Source: Rhodanobacteraceae bacterium
GTDB taxonomy: Bacteria; Pseudomonadota; Gammaproteobacteria; Xanthomonadales; Rhodanobacteraceae
NCBI GenBank assembly: GCA_030123585.1
Contig: CP126120.1
Span: forward strand, 806,001 to 870,000
Direction of reading: 5' to 3'
DNA: 64,000 nt
Position 1 is the first letter of the stretch; each line of letters begins with the position of its first letter. The notes beneath the pieces are model-generated. The model saw only the letters and a list, made by a program, of their open reading frames with translations, had not been told where the DNA came from and did not search any database. A program made the position numbers and the translations under genes. Shown one piece after another: positions 1 to 9,136 of the stretch.

Positions 1-1309
1 CGATGAACCATTGCGGCGTGGTGCGGAAGGCGATCGGCGTGTGGTGGCGCCAGCAGTGCGGATAACTGTGGGTGATCTTCACCGACGCCAGCAACTTGCC
101 GCGTTCGCCCAGCAGCGCGATCACCGCATCGTTGGCCTTCCAGATGTGCTGCCCTTCGAAGATCGGCGTGCCTGGCAGGTACACGCCGTTGGCGCCGACC
201 GGATTCAGCACGTTCGCTGGCGTCGCGGCAACGATGCCGTACTTCTGGCCGACCACGAAGTCATCGGCGCCGTGGCCGGGCGCGGTGTGCACGGCGCCGG
301 TACCGTCCTCGGCGGACACGTGCTCGCCCAGGATCAGCGGGACTTCGCGGTCGTAGAACGGATGCTTCAGGCGCAGATTCTCCAGCGACGCGCCTTTCGC
401 ACGCCCGAGCACCTTCACCTCGTCGACGCCGTAACGCGCCAAGGCCTTTTCCGCCAGCGCCTCGGCCACGACCAGCAGCACGCGCGTGCCGCCGCGCGCG
501 GGACCTTCCACCAGCACGTAATCGAATTCCGGACCCAGCGTCACTGCCATGCTGGCGGGCAGCGTCCACGGCGTGGTGGTCCAGATCGGCACGGCGACGA
601 TCGTGTCGCCATCGACGCTGACGCCGAACTTTGCAGCCAGTGCTTTCGGATCGAGCGCATCGTAGGCAACGTCGATCGCGGGCGACTGCTTGTCCTGGTA
701 TTCGATCTCGGCTTCGGCCAGCGCCGAGCCGCAATCGAAGCACCAGTGCACCGGCTTGAAGCCGCGCGTGACGTGGCCGTTCGCGTACACGCCCGCAAGC
801 GCGCGCAGGATGTCGGCCTCGTACTTGAAATCCATCGTGCGATACGGATGCTCCCAATCACCCAGCACGCCAAGCCGCTTGAAATCCCGGCGCTGCAGGT
901 CGATCTGCTGCGCCGCGTAATCGCGGCAGTGCTGGCGAAAACGTTCCGCGTCGATCTTGTGGCCGACCTTGCCGTACTTCTTCTCGACCGCAATCTCGAT
1001 CGGCAGGCCGTGGCAGTCCCACCCCGGCACGTAGGGCGAGCGGAAGCCAGCCATCAGCTTCGAGCGCACCACGATGTCCTTGAGGATCTTGTTGACCGCG
1101 TGGCCGAGATGGATCTTGCCGTTCGCGTACGGCGGACCGTCGTGCAGGATGAACGCGTGCCCGCGCTTGCCGGTGTGGCGCTGCAGGTCGGCGTAGCGTT
1201 GCGACGATTCCCAATCGGCCAGCATCGCGGGTTCGCGCTTGGCGAGATCGGCCTTCATCGCGAAGTCGGTGTTGGGCAGGTTGATGGTGTGCTTGTAGTC
1301 GCGGCTCAC
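1..1309 (-). CDS. ileS: Isoleucyl-tRNA synthetase, N-terminal part (cut by window edge)
   Basis: Class I aminoacyl-tRNA synthetase that charges tRNA-Ile in the cytoplasm. About 436 N-terminal residues are present; the gene runs off the left edge, so the KMSKS loop and tRNA-binding end are not visible. The class I signature is seen as [10 protein letters not shown] near residues 61-70, preceded by HDGPP, and the start of the editing domain includes [10 protein letters not shown]. The start is a GTG whose bases overlap the ribF stop (GTGA, 4 bp), so translation is probably coupled to ribF. It is the last visible gene of a minus-strand run pcnB-folK-ribF-ileS. ribF-ileS adjacency is common in proteobacteria. 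Confidence 0.97.
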   Translation of the reverse strand, partial: MSRDYKHTINLPNTDFAMKADLAKREPAMLADWESSQRYADLQRHTGKRGHAFILHDGPPYANGKIHLGHAVNKILKDIVVRSKLMAGFRSPYVPGWDCHGLPIEIAVEKKYGKVGHKIDAERFRQHCRDYAAQQIDLQRRDFKRLGVLGDWEHPYRTMDFKYEADILRALAGVYANGHVTRGFKPVHWCFDCGSALAEAEIEYQDKQSPAIDVAYDALDPKALAAKFGVSVDGDTIVAVPIWTTTPWTLPASMAVTLGPEFDYVLVEGPARGGTRVLLVVAEALAEKALARYGVDEVKVLGRAKGASLENLRLKHPFYDREVPLILGEHVSAEDGTGAVHTAPGHGADDFVVGQKYGIVAATPANVLNPVGANGVYLPGTPIFEGQHIWKANDAVIALLGERGKLLASVKITHSYPHCWRHHTPIAFRTTPQWFI

Positions 1310-2262
1310 GCGGTGACTCCGGGGGAAACGGGGGTGTCGGCAAGAATCCGCCGCGCGGCGGCGGCATCGAGGTCCATCTGCGCGCGCAGCGCATCCAGAC
1401 CGTCGAATTTTTCCTCGTCGCGCAATTTGGCGACGAACTCGACCTCGATGCGCTGGCCATAGAGGTCGCCATTGAAATCGAACAGGTGCGCTTCCAGCAA
1501 GGGCTCGCCGCCGCCCGCGATGGTGGGACGCACGCCGAGGCTGGCGACGCCCGGCCACGATTTGTCGCCGACGTGCACCCGCACCGCGAAGATTCCGCTG
1601 ACAGGCGACACGCGCTTGCCGAGCCGGATGTTCGCGGTGGGATAGCCGAGCTTGTGGCCCATGCGCTGGCCGCGCACCACGCGCCCGCTGATCGCGAACG
1701 GCCGGCCCAGCAGCGCCTCGGCATGCGCGAAATCGCCCGCAGCCAGCGCGCCGCGTATCCGCGACGCCGACACCCGCTCGCCGTCGCCGTTCGAGACCGC
1801 GTCCAGCACCCGCACCTCGTAGGGGCCCTCGCCCTGCATCGCCTCCAGCAGCTCCGCGTCACCAGTGCGGTTGTGGCCGAAGCGGAAATCCTTGCCAACC
1901 CAGATTTCGCGCGCGCCCATCCGCGCGACCAGCACCTCGCGCACGAAGTCTTCCGCGCTCATCGCGACCAGACACGCATTGAACCGCAGCAGTAGCAACT
2001 GCTCGATGCCGGCATCGGCGAAGCCGCACAGCTTCTCGCGCACCGAGGACAGCCGCTTCAACGGCACCGGCGAGAAATAGCCGCGCGGCAAGGGCTCGAA
2101 ACTCACCGCCGCCGCGACCAGCCCGCGCGCGTTCGCCCGCTCGCGCACTTTCGCGAGCAACGCGGCATGGCCGCGGTGCAGGCCATCGAACGCGCCGATC
2201 GCGAGCACGCAGCCGCCCGGGGCCAGGCATGGCCCCGCGATGTCACGGTGGATCCTGAGCAT
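1306..2262 (-). CDS. ribF: Bifunctional riboflavin kinase / FAD synthetase
   Basis: Makes FMN from riboflavin and FAD from FMN. The N-terminal nucleotidyltransferase motif [10 protein letters not shown] (HxGH type) lies near residues 19-28, and the C-terminal flavokinase motif GYPTAN is near residue 200. About 318 residues, normal for the family. I chose ATG 2262 (MLRIHRD) because family members begin just before this strand. In-frame starts at 2283 and 2292 also exist, and the latter overlaps folK. The stop overlaps the ileS start. No clear ribosome-binding site is seen before any of the candidate starts. Confidence 0.95.
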   Translation of the reverse strand: MLRIHRDIAGPCLAPGGCVLAIGAFDGLHRGHAALLAKVRERANARGLVAAAVSFEPLPRGYFSPVPLKRLSSVREKLCGFADAGIEQLLLLRFNACLVAMSAEDFVREVLVARMGAREIWVGKDFRFGHNRTGDAELLEAMQGEGPYEVRVLDAVSNGDGERVSASRIRGALAAGDFAHAEALLGRPFAISGRVVRGQRMGHKLGYPTANIRLGKRVSPVSGIFAVRVHVGDKSWPGVASLGVRPTIAGGGEPLLEAHLFDFNGDLYGQRIEVEFVAKLRDEEKFDGLDALRAQMDLDAAAARRILADTPVSPGVTA

Positions 2263-2284
2263 CGGGAAAGTATACGTTGGCATG

Positions 2285-2773
2285 TCAATCAAGCGGCAGG
2301 CAACCGCTCACGTCGACATGCTGCAGCAGATCGGTGACACGGCCCTGCCCCGGCACCACCCGATCGGCAGCGATGTCGGCCAGCGGCGCCAGCACAAAGG
2401 CGCGCTCGATCAGGCGCGGGTGCGGGACCACGAGGCCGGGTTCACGGATCCCCGCATTCGCGTACAGCAACAGGTCGAGATCGAGCACGCGCGGGCCGTT
2501 CGGGACGCCGCGCACGCGCCCGGCCCGGGTTTCGATCCCCAGCAGGGCTTCGAGCAGTTCGCGCGGCGACAGCGACGTTTCCAGTTCCGCCACGGCGTTG
2601 ATGAAATCGGGCTGATCCACGACGCCCCACGGCGGTGTGCGGAACAGCCGCGAACGCGCGCGCAACCGGGTATCCGGCAACGCCGCCAGCGCGTCGAATC
2701 CGCGTTCGACCTGGGCACGCGGGTCGTCCAGGTTGCTGCCCAACGCAACGAACGCAGCGACGGGCTCAGGCAT
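2285..2773 (-). CDS. folK: 6-hydroxymethyl-7,8-dihydropterin pyrophosphokinase (HPPK)
   Basis: Transfers pyrophosphate from ATP to 6-hydroxymethyl-dihydropterin in folate synthesis. 162 residues, typical length. The N-terminus has the family strand VALGSNL, then FRTPPWG and DQPDFINAV, and the metal-binding signature GPRVLDLDLLLY (two Asp) followed by VPHPR. It starts 3 bp after the pcnB stop and ends 22 bp before the ribF start, so the three genes are very likely one transcript. The pcnB-folK pairing is frequent in gammaproteobacteria. Confidence 0.96.
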   Translation of the reverse strand: MPEPVAAFVALGSNLDDPRAQVERGFDALAALPDTRLRARSRLFRTPPWGVVDQPDFINAVAELETSLSPRELLEALLGIETRAGRVRGVPNGPRVLDLDLLLYANAGIREPGLVVPHPRLIERAFVLAPLADIAADRVVPGQGRVTDLLQHVDVSGCLPLD

Positions 2774-2776
2774 GCG

Positions 2777-4165
2777 TCACGACTGCGATTCGGAAGACGG
2801 CACTTCCGGCTTGCGCCCTTTGCCGCCGCGGCGACGGCGTCGGCGCTTGGGCTTGTCCGCGGCATCGCCGGTTTTCGCGACGGCCGTCTTCGGTGCCAGC
2901 GACGCGGAAAGCTGGTCGGGCGACACCGCTTGCGCCTGCGTCCACCATTCGCCCGCTTCGCGCAAATCCTCGGATTCACCCGATCGCAGCAGCAGGAAAT
3001 CGTAGGCCGCGCGGAAACGCGGATGCGCCATCAGGCGGAACACGCGCTTGCGGGTACGTTCGGCGAAGCGCGGCTGCAGCGCCCAGATTTCCTCGATCGC
3101 ATAGCTGAAACGGCGCGGGATCGCGACGCGCTTGCCCTGCTCGGCCATCACCCGATGCGCGGCGCGCTGCCAGGCCAGCGAGCGCGCCAGGCCGTCGTCC
3201 TGCGCCTTTTCGGCCAACTCCACGACCTCGCCCCACAGCAGCACCGCGAACAGGAACGCGGGCGTCACCGGCCGGCCGTCGGCGACCCGCGCATCGGTGC
3301 CGGCCAGGCCGCGTTCGATCAGCGTGCGCAAGCCGCCGGTGCGATCGTGCGCCAGTGCGCGCGCGGTGCCGGGAAACAGGTGCCGCAACAAGTCGTACTC
3401 GACCAGCATGCGGAAGCTCGCGAGGCCGTAGCCCGCGAGGAACATCTTCTGGCACTCGTCGAACAGGCGCGCCGGCGGCGCGTCGGCCAGCAGCGGACCC
3501 AGTTCCGCGAACGGCGCGGCCGCCGCGGGGTCGATCGTGAAATCGAGCTTGGCCGCAAGACGCGCGGCGCGCAGCATCCGCACCGGGTCCTCGCGGTAGC
3601 GCGTGGCGGGATCGCCGATCAGGCGCAGATGCCGCTGTTCGAGATCCTCGATGCCGCCGACGTAGTCGAGCACGCTGAAATCGGCGATGTCGTAGTACAT
3701 CGCGTTGACGCGAAAATCGCGGCGCAGTGCGTCTTCCTCGATGGTGCCCCACACGTTGTCGCGCAGGATGCGCCCGTCGACCACGTGGCGATCGCCGTTC
3801 GCGTCGCCATCGCCGGTGCCGCGGAAGGTCGCGACCTCGACGATCTCGGGGCCGAAGACCACGTGCGCCAGGCGGAACCGCCGCCCGATCAGACGGCAAT
3901 TGCGGAACAGTTTCTTGACCTCTTCGGGCGTCGCGTCGGTGGCGACGTCGAAATCCTTGGGCTGCCGGCCCAGCAACAGGTCGCGCACCGCACCGCCGAC
4001 GAGGCACGCGCGAAACCCGGCGTCCTTCAAGCCATACAACACGCGCAGCGCGCCACGGCTGATCTGCTTGCGGGAGAGGTTGTGCTGCTCGCGCGGGATC
4101 ACGCGCGGAACGGATGCCGGGTGGCCGGGAGCAGTGGAATCGGAACTCAAGCGGGGAACATCCAT
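2777..4165 (-). CDS. pcnB: Poly(A) polymerase I
   Basis: Adds 3' poly(A) tails that promote RNA decay. Nucleotidyltransferase core: GGAVRDLLLG followed by DFDVATDAT (the catalytic DxD), then the head and RNA-binding regions typical of the class II CCA/PAP family. The C-terminus is lysine/arginine-rich (KPKRRRRRRGGKGRK), as in other PcnB proteins, which separates it from CCA-adding enzymes. ATG 4165 (MDVPRL) was chosen; an in-frame start 18 bp upstream is possible. First gene of the pcnB-folK-ribF-ileS run and divergent from the tRNA-Glu gene 64 bp away. Confidence 0.94.
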   Translation of the reverse strand: MDVPRLSSDSTAPGHPASVPRVIPREQHNLSRKQISRGALRVLYGLKDAGFRACLVGGAVRDLLLGRQPKDFDVATDATPEEVKKLFRNCRLIGRRFRLAHVVFGPEIVEVATFRGTGDGDANGDRHVVDGRILRDNVWGTIEEDALRRDFRVNAMYYDIADFSVLDYVGGIEDLEQRHLRLIGDPATRYREDPVRMLRAARLAAKLDFTIDPAAAAPFAELGPLLADAPPARLFDECQKMFLAGYGLASFRMLVEYDLLRHLFPGTARALAHDRTGGLRTLIERGLAGTDARVADGRPVTPAFLFAVLLWGEVVELAEKAQDDGLARSLAWQRAAHRVMAEQGKRVAIPRRFSYAIEEIWALQPRFAERTRKRVFRLMAHPRFRAAYDFLLLRSGESEDLREAGEWWTQAQAVSPDQLSASLAPKTAVAKTGDAADKPKRRRRRRGGKGRKPEVPSSESQS

Positions 4166-4203
4166 GCGGTGAGCGCGCCGCATGTTCGCGGCACGAAGTC
4201 CGT

Positions 4204-4209
4204 TATACT
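4204..4209 (+). promoter_or_regulatory. Probable -10 box of the tRNA-Glu promoter
   Basis: TATACT stands 20 bp before the tRNA 5' end, at a suitable distance for a sigma-70 -10 element. No good -35 hexamer is visible 16-18 bp upstream. Confidence 0.4.
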
Positions 4210-4229
4210 AGCGCGCTCGCCGGCCCTAC

Positions 4230-4305
4230 GCTCCCTTCGTCTAGCGGCCCAGGACATCGCCCTCTCACGGCGGTAACGCGGGTTCGATTCCCGCAGGGAG
4301 CGCCA
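4230..4305 (+). tRNA. tRNA-Glu (anticodon CTC)
   Basis: A 76-nt cloverleaf including an encoded CCA. Acceptor GCTCCC pairs with GGGAGC. The T arm contains GGTTCGATTCC and the anticodon loop reads CTCTCAC, giving anticodon CTC (reads GAG). The D arm TCGTCTAGCGGCCCAGGA resembles bacterial tRNA-Glu. It is a single gene, not next to rRNA genes. Confidence 0.95.
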
Positions 4306-4518
4306 TGTTTTTGTGATCATCCCTGATCACGGCTTCGTTCCACGGTGAAGCAACCATGCAGGCGCACGCAATCTGCGGCACCAGAACGGGCTTCCTGCCC
4401 TGACTCTCCACAAAAGCAGCTCCGCACAAACCTTGAAAGCTGCTTCGATTGTTGCGCCGCGTGTGCGATCATTGCCCTTCCACGCGGTTTTCACCGCCAC
4501 CGACTATCTTGTTCCCAA

Positions 4519-4842
4519 ATGGCCTTCGTCGTTACCGACAACTGCGTGAAGTGCAAGTACACCGACTGCGTCGAAGTGTGCCCGGTCGACTGTTTCCACG
4601 AGGGCCCGAACTTTCTCGCGATCGACCCGGACGAGTGCATCGACTGCACGCTGTGCGAGCCGGAATGCCCGGCACGTGCGATCTTCCCGGAAGACGACGT
4701 GCCGGCCGGCCAGGAGCACTACATCGCGTTGAACGCGGAACTGGCGAAGATCTGGCCGGTGCTCGCCGAGCGCAAGGATCCGCCGCCGAACGCCAAGGAG
4801 TGGGACGGCAAGCCGGACAAGCTGCCGTTGCTCGAACGTTGA
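4519..4842 (+). CDS. fdxA: 7Fe ferredoxin FdxA
   Basis: Small electron carrier of the [3Fe-4S][4Fe-4S] type. 107 residues. The N-terminal cluster region has [18 protein letters not shown] and a second set [12 protein letters not shown] near residues 40-51, followed by the long C-terminal tail characteristic of FdxA ([14 protein letters not shown]). The start ATG follows a 213-bp leader after tRNA-Glu in which no other gene is evident. A strong hairpin follows the stop. Redox partner unknown. Confidence 0.95.
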   Translation: MAFVVTDNCVKCKYTDCVEVCPVDCFHEGPNFLAIDPDECIDCTLCEPECPARAIFPEDDVPAGQEHYIALNAELAKIWPVLAERKDPPPNAKEWDGKPDKLPLLER

Positions 4843-4857
4843 GGTCCGGCACACACA

Positions 4858-4883
4858 AGAACGCCGCCCGGAGGCGGCGTTCT
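4858..4883. terminator. Hairpin terminator between fdxA and the BamC-like gene
   Basis: Perfect 11-bp stem (4858-4868 with 4873-4883) and loop CGGA, 15 bp after the fdxA stop and 20 bp from the stop of the convergent lipoprotein gene. The U-tract is weak on both strands, so it is likely a shared GC-rich terminator. Confidence 0.7.
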
Positions 4884-4902
4884 GCGTTCCTGCGTCATTC
4901 GT

Positions 4903-5505
4903 TCACTGCAATCTTTGTTGCAGAACGGCCATCACCCGCGCGACCGCATCGGGATTGCCCGACGCCTGCACCACGCTGCCGCTGCCCTGCGGCGCCACGC
5001 TGATCGTCACCGCACCCTTCACGGTTTCGCTCTTGCTGCGGTGGAACATGCGGTGGAAGAAGCCGCCTTGGGGCTTGCTGGTCACGACCGTGTCGACCGC
5101 GACCTGATAGGTCATCGCGTTATCGTCGTGCGCGGTCACCTGGCCGACTTCACCCCGCTCCAGCGCCAGCCCGACGCGGTGGTACGCGCTGGCGGGCGTA
5201 TCGCCCAGCGTCAGGCTGTTGCCGGACACGCTGCGCGTCGCGGCGGGAACCGTCGGCGATGCACCCGCTTCCGGCTGGGCCGACGGCATTCCAGCCGCGG
5301 CGGCACCCGTACCGGCATCGGGGATCGCCAGCGCCTCGGTGGTGGGCGGCTGATCCATGCCCGGCGGCACTTCCAGCGGTTGTTCCTGCTGCGCCGACTG
5401 GTAGGCGGGCTCCTTGTGCCGGAACGGATTGTGGGCCTTGATGGTCTGGCAGCCGGTCAATGCGACCGGGGCGAGCAACAGGATCAGGAGGGCGATTCGT
5501 TTCAT
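4903..5505 (-). CDS. Lipoprotein, probable BamC-like (NlpB family)
   Basis: 200-residue lipoprotein: signal segment MKRIALLILLLAPVALTGC with the lipobox ending at Cys19, a proline/alanine-rich linker (residues ~40-95), then a folded domain (SLTLGDTPASAYHRVGLALE) resembling the BamC helix-grip unit. It lies 17 bp after dapA, and dapA-bamC is the classic order in gammaproteobacteria. BamC is an outer-membrane lipoprotein of the beta-barrel assembly complex. The protein is shorter than E. coli BamC (about 340 residues) and appears to have only one helix-grip domain. The assignment rests on context plus weak similarity; a simple DapA-linked lipoprotein is the alternative. Confidence 0.65.
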   Translation of the reverse strand: MKRIALLILLLAPVALTGCQTIKAHNPFRHKEPAYQSAQQEQPLEVPPGMDQPPTTEALAIPDAGTGAAAAGMPSAQPEAGASPTVPAATRSVSGNSLTLGDTPASAYHRVGLALERGEVGQVTAHDDNAMTYQVAVDTVVTSKPQGGFFHRMFHRSKSETVKGAVTISVAPQGSGSVVQASGNPDAVARVMAVLQQRLQ

Positions 5506-5522
5506 GGGCGCATTGTGCATGA

Positions 5523-6413
5523 TCATGGCGCGGCTGCGCCAGCGAGGGGCAGAAGAATGTCGCGCAGGCGCGCGCGTGCGGGTCCGGCTGGCAATTCCAC
5601 GAGCGGCAGGCGCGGCGCGCCGAGGCAGAGGCCGAGTTCGGCCAGGCCGGCCTTGACCGGCATCGGGTTCGGCGCGCAGTTCAATGCATCCAGCAAGGGC
5701 TCGATGCCGGCCATGCCGCGCTCCGCGCCCTTGCGATCGCCGCCGCGCGCGGCATCGCAAATGGAACGGAACAGCTTGGGAACCAGATTGTTCACCACCG
5801 ACACCACGCCTCCCGCGCCCGCCAGCATCGCTTCGGCGGCACTGCCATCGTCGCCGGACAGATAGACAAATCCCGGCCGCCGAAGTTGCGCGATCGCCCG
5901 GATGCGTTCAGGGGTGGCGACCGCCTCCTTGATCCCGGCGATGCCGGCCGTGTCGCGCAGGGCCGCGACGGTTTCCGGCAGCATGTCGCAGCCGGTGCGC
6001 GAGGGTACGTTGTACATCACGATCGGGATGTCGCAGCGGGTCGCGACCTCGGCGAAATGCCGGCGCAGGCCGTCCTGGGTCGGGCGCACGTAATAGGGCG
6101 TCACCACCAGCGCGGCGTCGGCGCCCAGTGCCTTGGCGCGGCGGGTCAGTGCGATCGTCTTCGAAGTCGCCGCTTCCCCGCTGCCCGCGATCACCGGCAC
6201 GCGCCGCGCGACGCGTTCCACCGCGAACGCCAGCAGGCGCTCGTACTCGTGCTCGTCCAGCATATGCGCTTCGCCGGTGGAGCCGGCCACGACGATGCCC
6301 TGGGTGCCGCCATCGAGCTGATGATCGATCAGCCGCCCGAACGCGGACAGGTCGAGCGCGCCGTCCGCGGCGAACGGTGTCGCGATGGCGCAGATGCTCC
6401 CGGCAAGTTCCAC
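5523..6413 (-). CDS. dapA: 4-hydroxy-tetrahydrodipicolinate synthase
   Basis: Condenses pyruvate with aspartate semialdehyde, the first committed step to lysine and diaminopimelate. 296-residue TIM barrel. The Schiff-base lysine is in GIKEA (K162), the catalytic tyrosine and arginine in MYNVPSRT (Y134, R139), and the GSTGE motif provides T46. The start is GTG 6413 with GGAG 9 bp upstream. It is followed closely by the BamC-like lipoprotein gene and is divergent from gcvR. Confidence 0.96.
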   Translation of the reverse strand: MELAGSICAIATPFAADGALDLSAFGRLIDHQLDGGTQGIVVAGSTGEAHMLDEHEYERLLAFAVERVARRVPVIAGSGEAATSKTIALTRRAKALGADAALVVTPYYVRPTQDGLRRHFAEVATRCDIPIVMYNVPSRTGCDMLPETVAALRDTAGIAGIKEAVATPERIRAIAQLRRPGFVYLSGDDGSAAEAMLAGAGGVVSVVNNLVPKLFRSICDAARGGDRKGAERGMAGIEPLLDALNCAPNPMPVKAGLAELGLCLGAPRLPLVELPAGPARARLRDILLPLAGAAAP

Positions 6414-6453
6414 GTGTGACGGCTCCGCCTCGATGCAAACGCCGCATCATAAC

Positions 6454-6483
6454 GTGACACGCCATCCCGGACACCACTATTCT
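6454..6483 (+). promoter_or_regulatory. Predicted sigma-70 promoter of gcvR
   Basis: GTGACA (6454-6459), an 18-bp spacer and TATTCT (6478-6483). Transcription would start near 6490, almost on the GTG at 6492, which suggests a leaderless or nearly leaderless mRNA. No Shine-Dalgarno sequence precedes that GTG. Confidence 0.5.
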
Positions 6484-6491
6484 TGCCGTCT

Positions 6492-7073
6492 GTGAACGTC
6501 AAACCACTCGCCTCCGTGAACCGCCCCACCGCCCGTCCCGCCACCGACCACCAGTTGCTGATCCAGGCGGTCGCGCCCGCGCGGCAGTCGCCGCTGCTGG
6601 TGCTGTCGCGCCGGATCGCCGACGCCGGCTGCAACCTCGTCGAATCGCGGGTGGCGACCGTGGGCGCCGACGTCTCGGTGCTGCTGCTCGCCAAGGGCGC
6701 GTGGGACGCGATCGCCAAGCTCGAAAATGCATTGGGCCGGATCGGCCGCGACGACAACCTGCACCTGTTGAGCTACCGCACGCAGAGCAGCGACCAGCCC
6801 AGCCACCTGCTGCCCTACATGGTCGAGGTGATCGCGGCCGACAAGACCGGCGTGCTGGTCGAGTTGATCGATTTCTTCAACCGCCGCAAGATCAGCATCG
6901 AACAGATGTCGTCGATGCGCTACCAGGCCATGCAGACCGGCGCCGAGATGTTCCAGGCCCAGATCACCATCGGCATCCCGGCCGACACCCGCATCGCGGA
7001 ATTGCGCGACGAGTTCATGGAACTGTGCGACGGACTCAACCTCGACGCCATCATGGACCCGGTGAAATTTTAA
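6492..7073 (+). CDS. gcvR: Glycine cleavage system regulator GcvR (tandem ACT domains)
   Basis: About 193 residues carrying two ACT-type regions (residues ~20-95 and ~105-180, the second with MVEVIAADKTGVLVELIDFF). GcvR of E. coli represses the glycine cleavage operon by binding GcvA. Here the neighbours dapA and bcp match the usual gcvR setting. The start is uncertain: GTG 6492 fits the predicted promoter, TTG 6483 and GTG 6516 are also in frame, and none has a ribosome-binding site. No DNA-binding domain is seen, in line with action through a protein partner. Confidence 0.85.
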   Translation: MNVKPLASVNRPTARPATDHQLLIQAVAPARQSPLLVLSRRIADAGCNLVESRVATVGADVSVLLLAKGAWDAIAKLENALGRIGRDDNLHLLSYRTQSSDQPSHLLPYMVEVIAADKTGVLVELIDFFNRRKISIEQMSSMRYQAMQTGAEMFQAQITIGIPADTRIAELRDEFMELCDGLNLDAIMDPVKF

Positions 7074-7093
7074 AGTGCAACCTTCCCTAGAGC

Positions 7094-7123
7094 GTCATCC
7101 CGGCGAAAGCCGGGATCCATTTT
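7094..7123 (+). repeat. Palindromic dispersed repeat (GTCATCCCGGC type)
   Basis: GTCATCCCGGC, a GAAA tetraloop, GCCGGGAT, then CCATTTT; the unit abuts the bcp start codon. The same unit occurs inverted at 9211-9240 and inside pxpB at 18786-18811. Confidence 0.85.
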
Positions 7124-7124
7124 A

Positions 7125-7586
7125 ATGACCAAAATCGGCAACAAGGTTCCCAAACTTTCCGGCATCACCCAATCGGGCGACAAGCTGGCGCTGTCCGACC
7201 TGCGCGGCCAGTGGCTGGTACTGTACTTCTATCCGAAGGACAACACCACCGGCTGCACCCGCGAGGCCGGCGACTTCCGAGACCTGTACACGAAGTTCAA
7301 GCGCCGCGGCGCGAACATCGTGGGCGTGTCGCGCGACAGCGCGCGCTCGCACCACGGCTTCAAGGAAAAACTCGGCCTGCCGTTCGCGCTGGTCGCCGAC
7401 GCCGACGAAACCTGGTGCAAGGCCTTCGACGTGATCCGGATGAAGAAACTCTACGGCCGAGAATACCTGGGCGTCGACCGCAGCACTTTCCTGATCGATC
7501 CCGACGGCAAGCTGATCCAGGAATGGCGCGGCGTCAAGGTGCCCGGCCATGCGCAAGCCGTGCTCGACGCCATCCCCACATCCTGA
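7125..7586 (+). CDS. bcp: Thioredoxin-dependent peroxiredoxin (Bcp/PrxQ)
   Basis: Reduces hydrogen peroxide and organic peroxides in the cytoplasm. 153 residues with the AhpC/TSA fold; the active-site segment is YPKDNTTGCTREA with the peroxidatic Cys near residue 44. The usual PrxQ resolving Cys five residues later is absent (position taken by GD in REAGD). A second Cys occurs in ETWCKAF near residue 94. The ATG follows a palindromic repeat directly, leaving no normal ribosome-binding site. Same strand as gcvR and probably co-transcribed. Confidence 0.95.
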   Translation: MTKIGNKVPKLSGITQSGDKLALSDLRGQWLVLYFYPKDNTTGCTREAGDFRDLYTKFKRRGANIVGVSRDSARSHHGFKEKLGLPFALVADADETWCKAFDVIRMKKLYGREYLGVDRSTFLIDPDGKLIQEWRGVKVPGHAQAVLDAIPTS

Positions 7587-7619
7587 GGCTCACGCACCTG
7601 TCCCGAGCAAAACACTTGG

Positions 7620-7678
7620 CCATGGATAAACACGAGTCTGCACGGATCAAGTCCGTGACAATCCGTGTCGATCCATGG
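7620..7678. repeat. Nested imperfect inverted repeat between bcp and phoH
   Basis: Outer arms CCATGGAT (7620-7627) and ATCCATGG (7671-7678) enclose an inner hairpin CACGGA-TCAAG-TCCGTG (7641-7657) plus a further copy of the ATCCGTG motif. No U-tract. Could be a processing or stabilising stem-loop or a mobile palindromic element. Confidence 0.6.
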
Positions 7679-7722
7679 CAAGCGCTCTTTCCTTTCGCCC
7701 CCACTTGCGAGGCCACGACTGA

Positions 7723-9111
7723 ATGACCAAGAAGGTCGACGCCAAGCGCATGTACGCGCTTGACACCAACGTCCTGCTGCACGATCCGACCGCGCTGTTC
7801 CGCTTCGAGGAACACGACGTGTTCATCCCGATGACGGTGCTGGAGGAACTGGACGAGAAGAAATCCGGCGTCTCCGAAGTCGCCCGCAACGCGCGCCAGG
7901 CCAGCCGTTTCCTCAACGAGCTGATCGAGCGCAACAACAGCCACGGCATCGCCGACGGCGTCCCGCTCGCGCAACCCGACGGCGTCAGGCTGCGCAGCGG
8001 CGGCGCCAGCGGACGTCTTTACTTCCAGACCCGCAGCGGCAACGGCCAGGGCAAGGCCGACAACCGCATCCTCGCCGCGATCCTCGACCTGCGCGAACAT
8101 CGCCCCGAGTCGGCGGTGGCCCTGGTGTCGAAAGACATCAACCTGCGCATCAAGGCGACCATCTTCGGGATCGCCGCCGAAGACTACGAGAACGATCGCG
8201 CGCTGGACGATTTCTCGCTGCTGTACACGGGTTCGGCCGAATTGCCCGCGGATTTCTGGGACCGGCATCCGGAATTGCGCTCATGGTCCGAGCGCGGGCA
8301 CACGTTCTACGAATTGAAGCCGCGCGACGACGAGGCGTGGCAGCCCAACGAATGCCTGTACCTGCCGGGCGAAAACAGCGTGGAATTGCGCGTGCTGGCC
8401 TCCGAGGGCGACAAGACCCGGCTGGCCCTGTTGGGCGATTACACCGGCAGCGCGCATGGCGTGTGGGGCATCACCGCGCGCAATCGCGAACAGAATTTCG
8501 CGCTCAACATGCTGATGGATCCGGACATCGACTTCGTCACCTTGCTCGGCACCGCCGGCACCGGCAAGACCCTGCTGGCACTCGCGGCGGGACTCGCGCA
8601 GGTGATGGACCAGCAGCGCTACCGCGAAATCATCATGACCCGCGCCACGGTGTCTGTCGGCGAGGACATCGGCTTCCTGCCCGGCACCGAAGAGGAAAAG
8701 ATGACGCCGTGGATGGGGGCGCTCACCGACAACCTCGAAGTGCTGGCCAATCCAGAAGACGGCGGCTCGTGGGGACGCCAAGCGACCAATGACCTGCTCG
8801 CCTCGCGCATCAAGATCCGCTCGCTCAACTTCATGCGCGGGCGCACCTTCCTGTCGCGCTACCTGATCATCGACGAGGCGCAGAACCTGACGCCCAAGCA
8901 GATGAAGACCCTGGTCACGCGCGCCGGCCCCGGCACCAAGATCGTCTGCCTCGGCAACGTCGAGCAGATCGACACGCCCTACCTCACCGAAACCACCTCC
9001 GGCCTCACCTACGCGGTCGATCGCTTCAAGCAGTGGCCGCACGCGGCGCACGTGACGCTGCGGCGGGGCGAGCGGTCAAGGTTGGCCGACTTCGCTTCGG
9101 AAGCACTCTAA
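7723..9111 (+). CDS. PIN domain-PhoH family ATPase (PhoH2 type)
   Basis: 462 residues. The N-terminal PIN ribonuclease domain (residues ~8-150) has the acidic start YALDTNVLLHDP and the later SKDINLR. The C-terminal PhoH ATPase has Walker A GTAGTGKT near residue 276 and Walker B YLIIDEAQN near 384, then CLGNVEQID. PhoH2 proteins are RNA helicase/ribonucleases; the cellular target here is unknown. Stand-alone gene preceded by a 59-bp inverted repeat and followed by dispersed repeats. Confidence 0.93.
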   Translation: MTKKVDAKRMYALDTNVLLHDPTALFRFEEHDVFIPMTVLEELDEKKSGVSEVARNARQASRFLNELIERNNSHGIADGVPLAQPDGVRLRSGGASGRLYFQTRSGNGQGKADNRILAAILDLREHRPESAVALVSKDINLRIKATIFGIAAEDYENDRALDDFSLLYTGSAELPADFWDRHPELRSWSERGHTFYELKPRDDEAWQPNECLYLPGENSVELRVLASEGDKTRLALLGDYTGSAHGVWGITARNREQNFALNMLMDPDIDFVTLLGTAGTGKTLLALAAGLAQVMDQQRYREIIMTRATVSVGEDIGFLPGTEEEKMTPWMGALTDNLEVLANPEDGGSWGRQATNDLLASRIKIRSLNFMRGRTFLSRYLIIDEAQNLTPKQMKTLVTRAGPGTKIVCLGNVEQIDTPYLTETTSGLTYAVDRFKQWPHAAHVTLRRGERSRLADFASEAL

Positions 9112-9136
9112 GAACGGGAACCCGACAACAATCTTC

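Noticed and set aside
2240..4276. 678-codon open frame on the plus strand
   Set aside because: Lies opposite folK and pcnB, both of which have full family motifs; a composition artefact.
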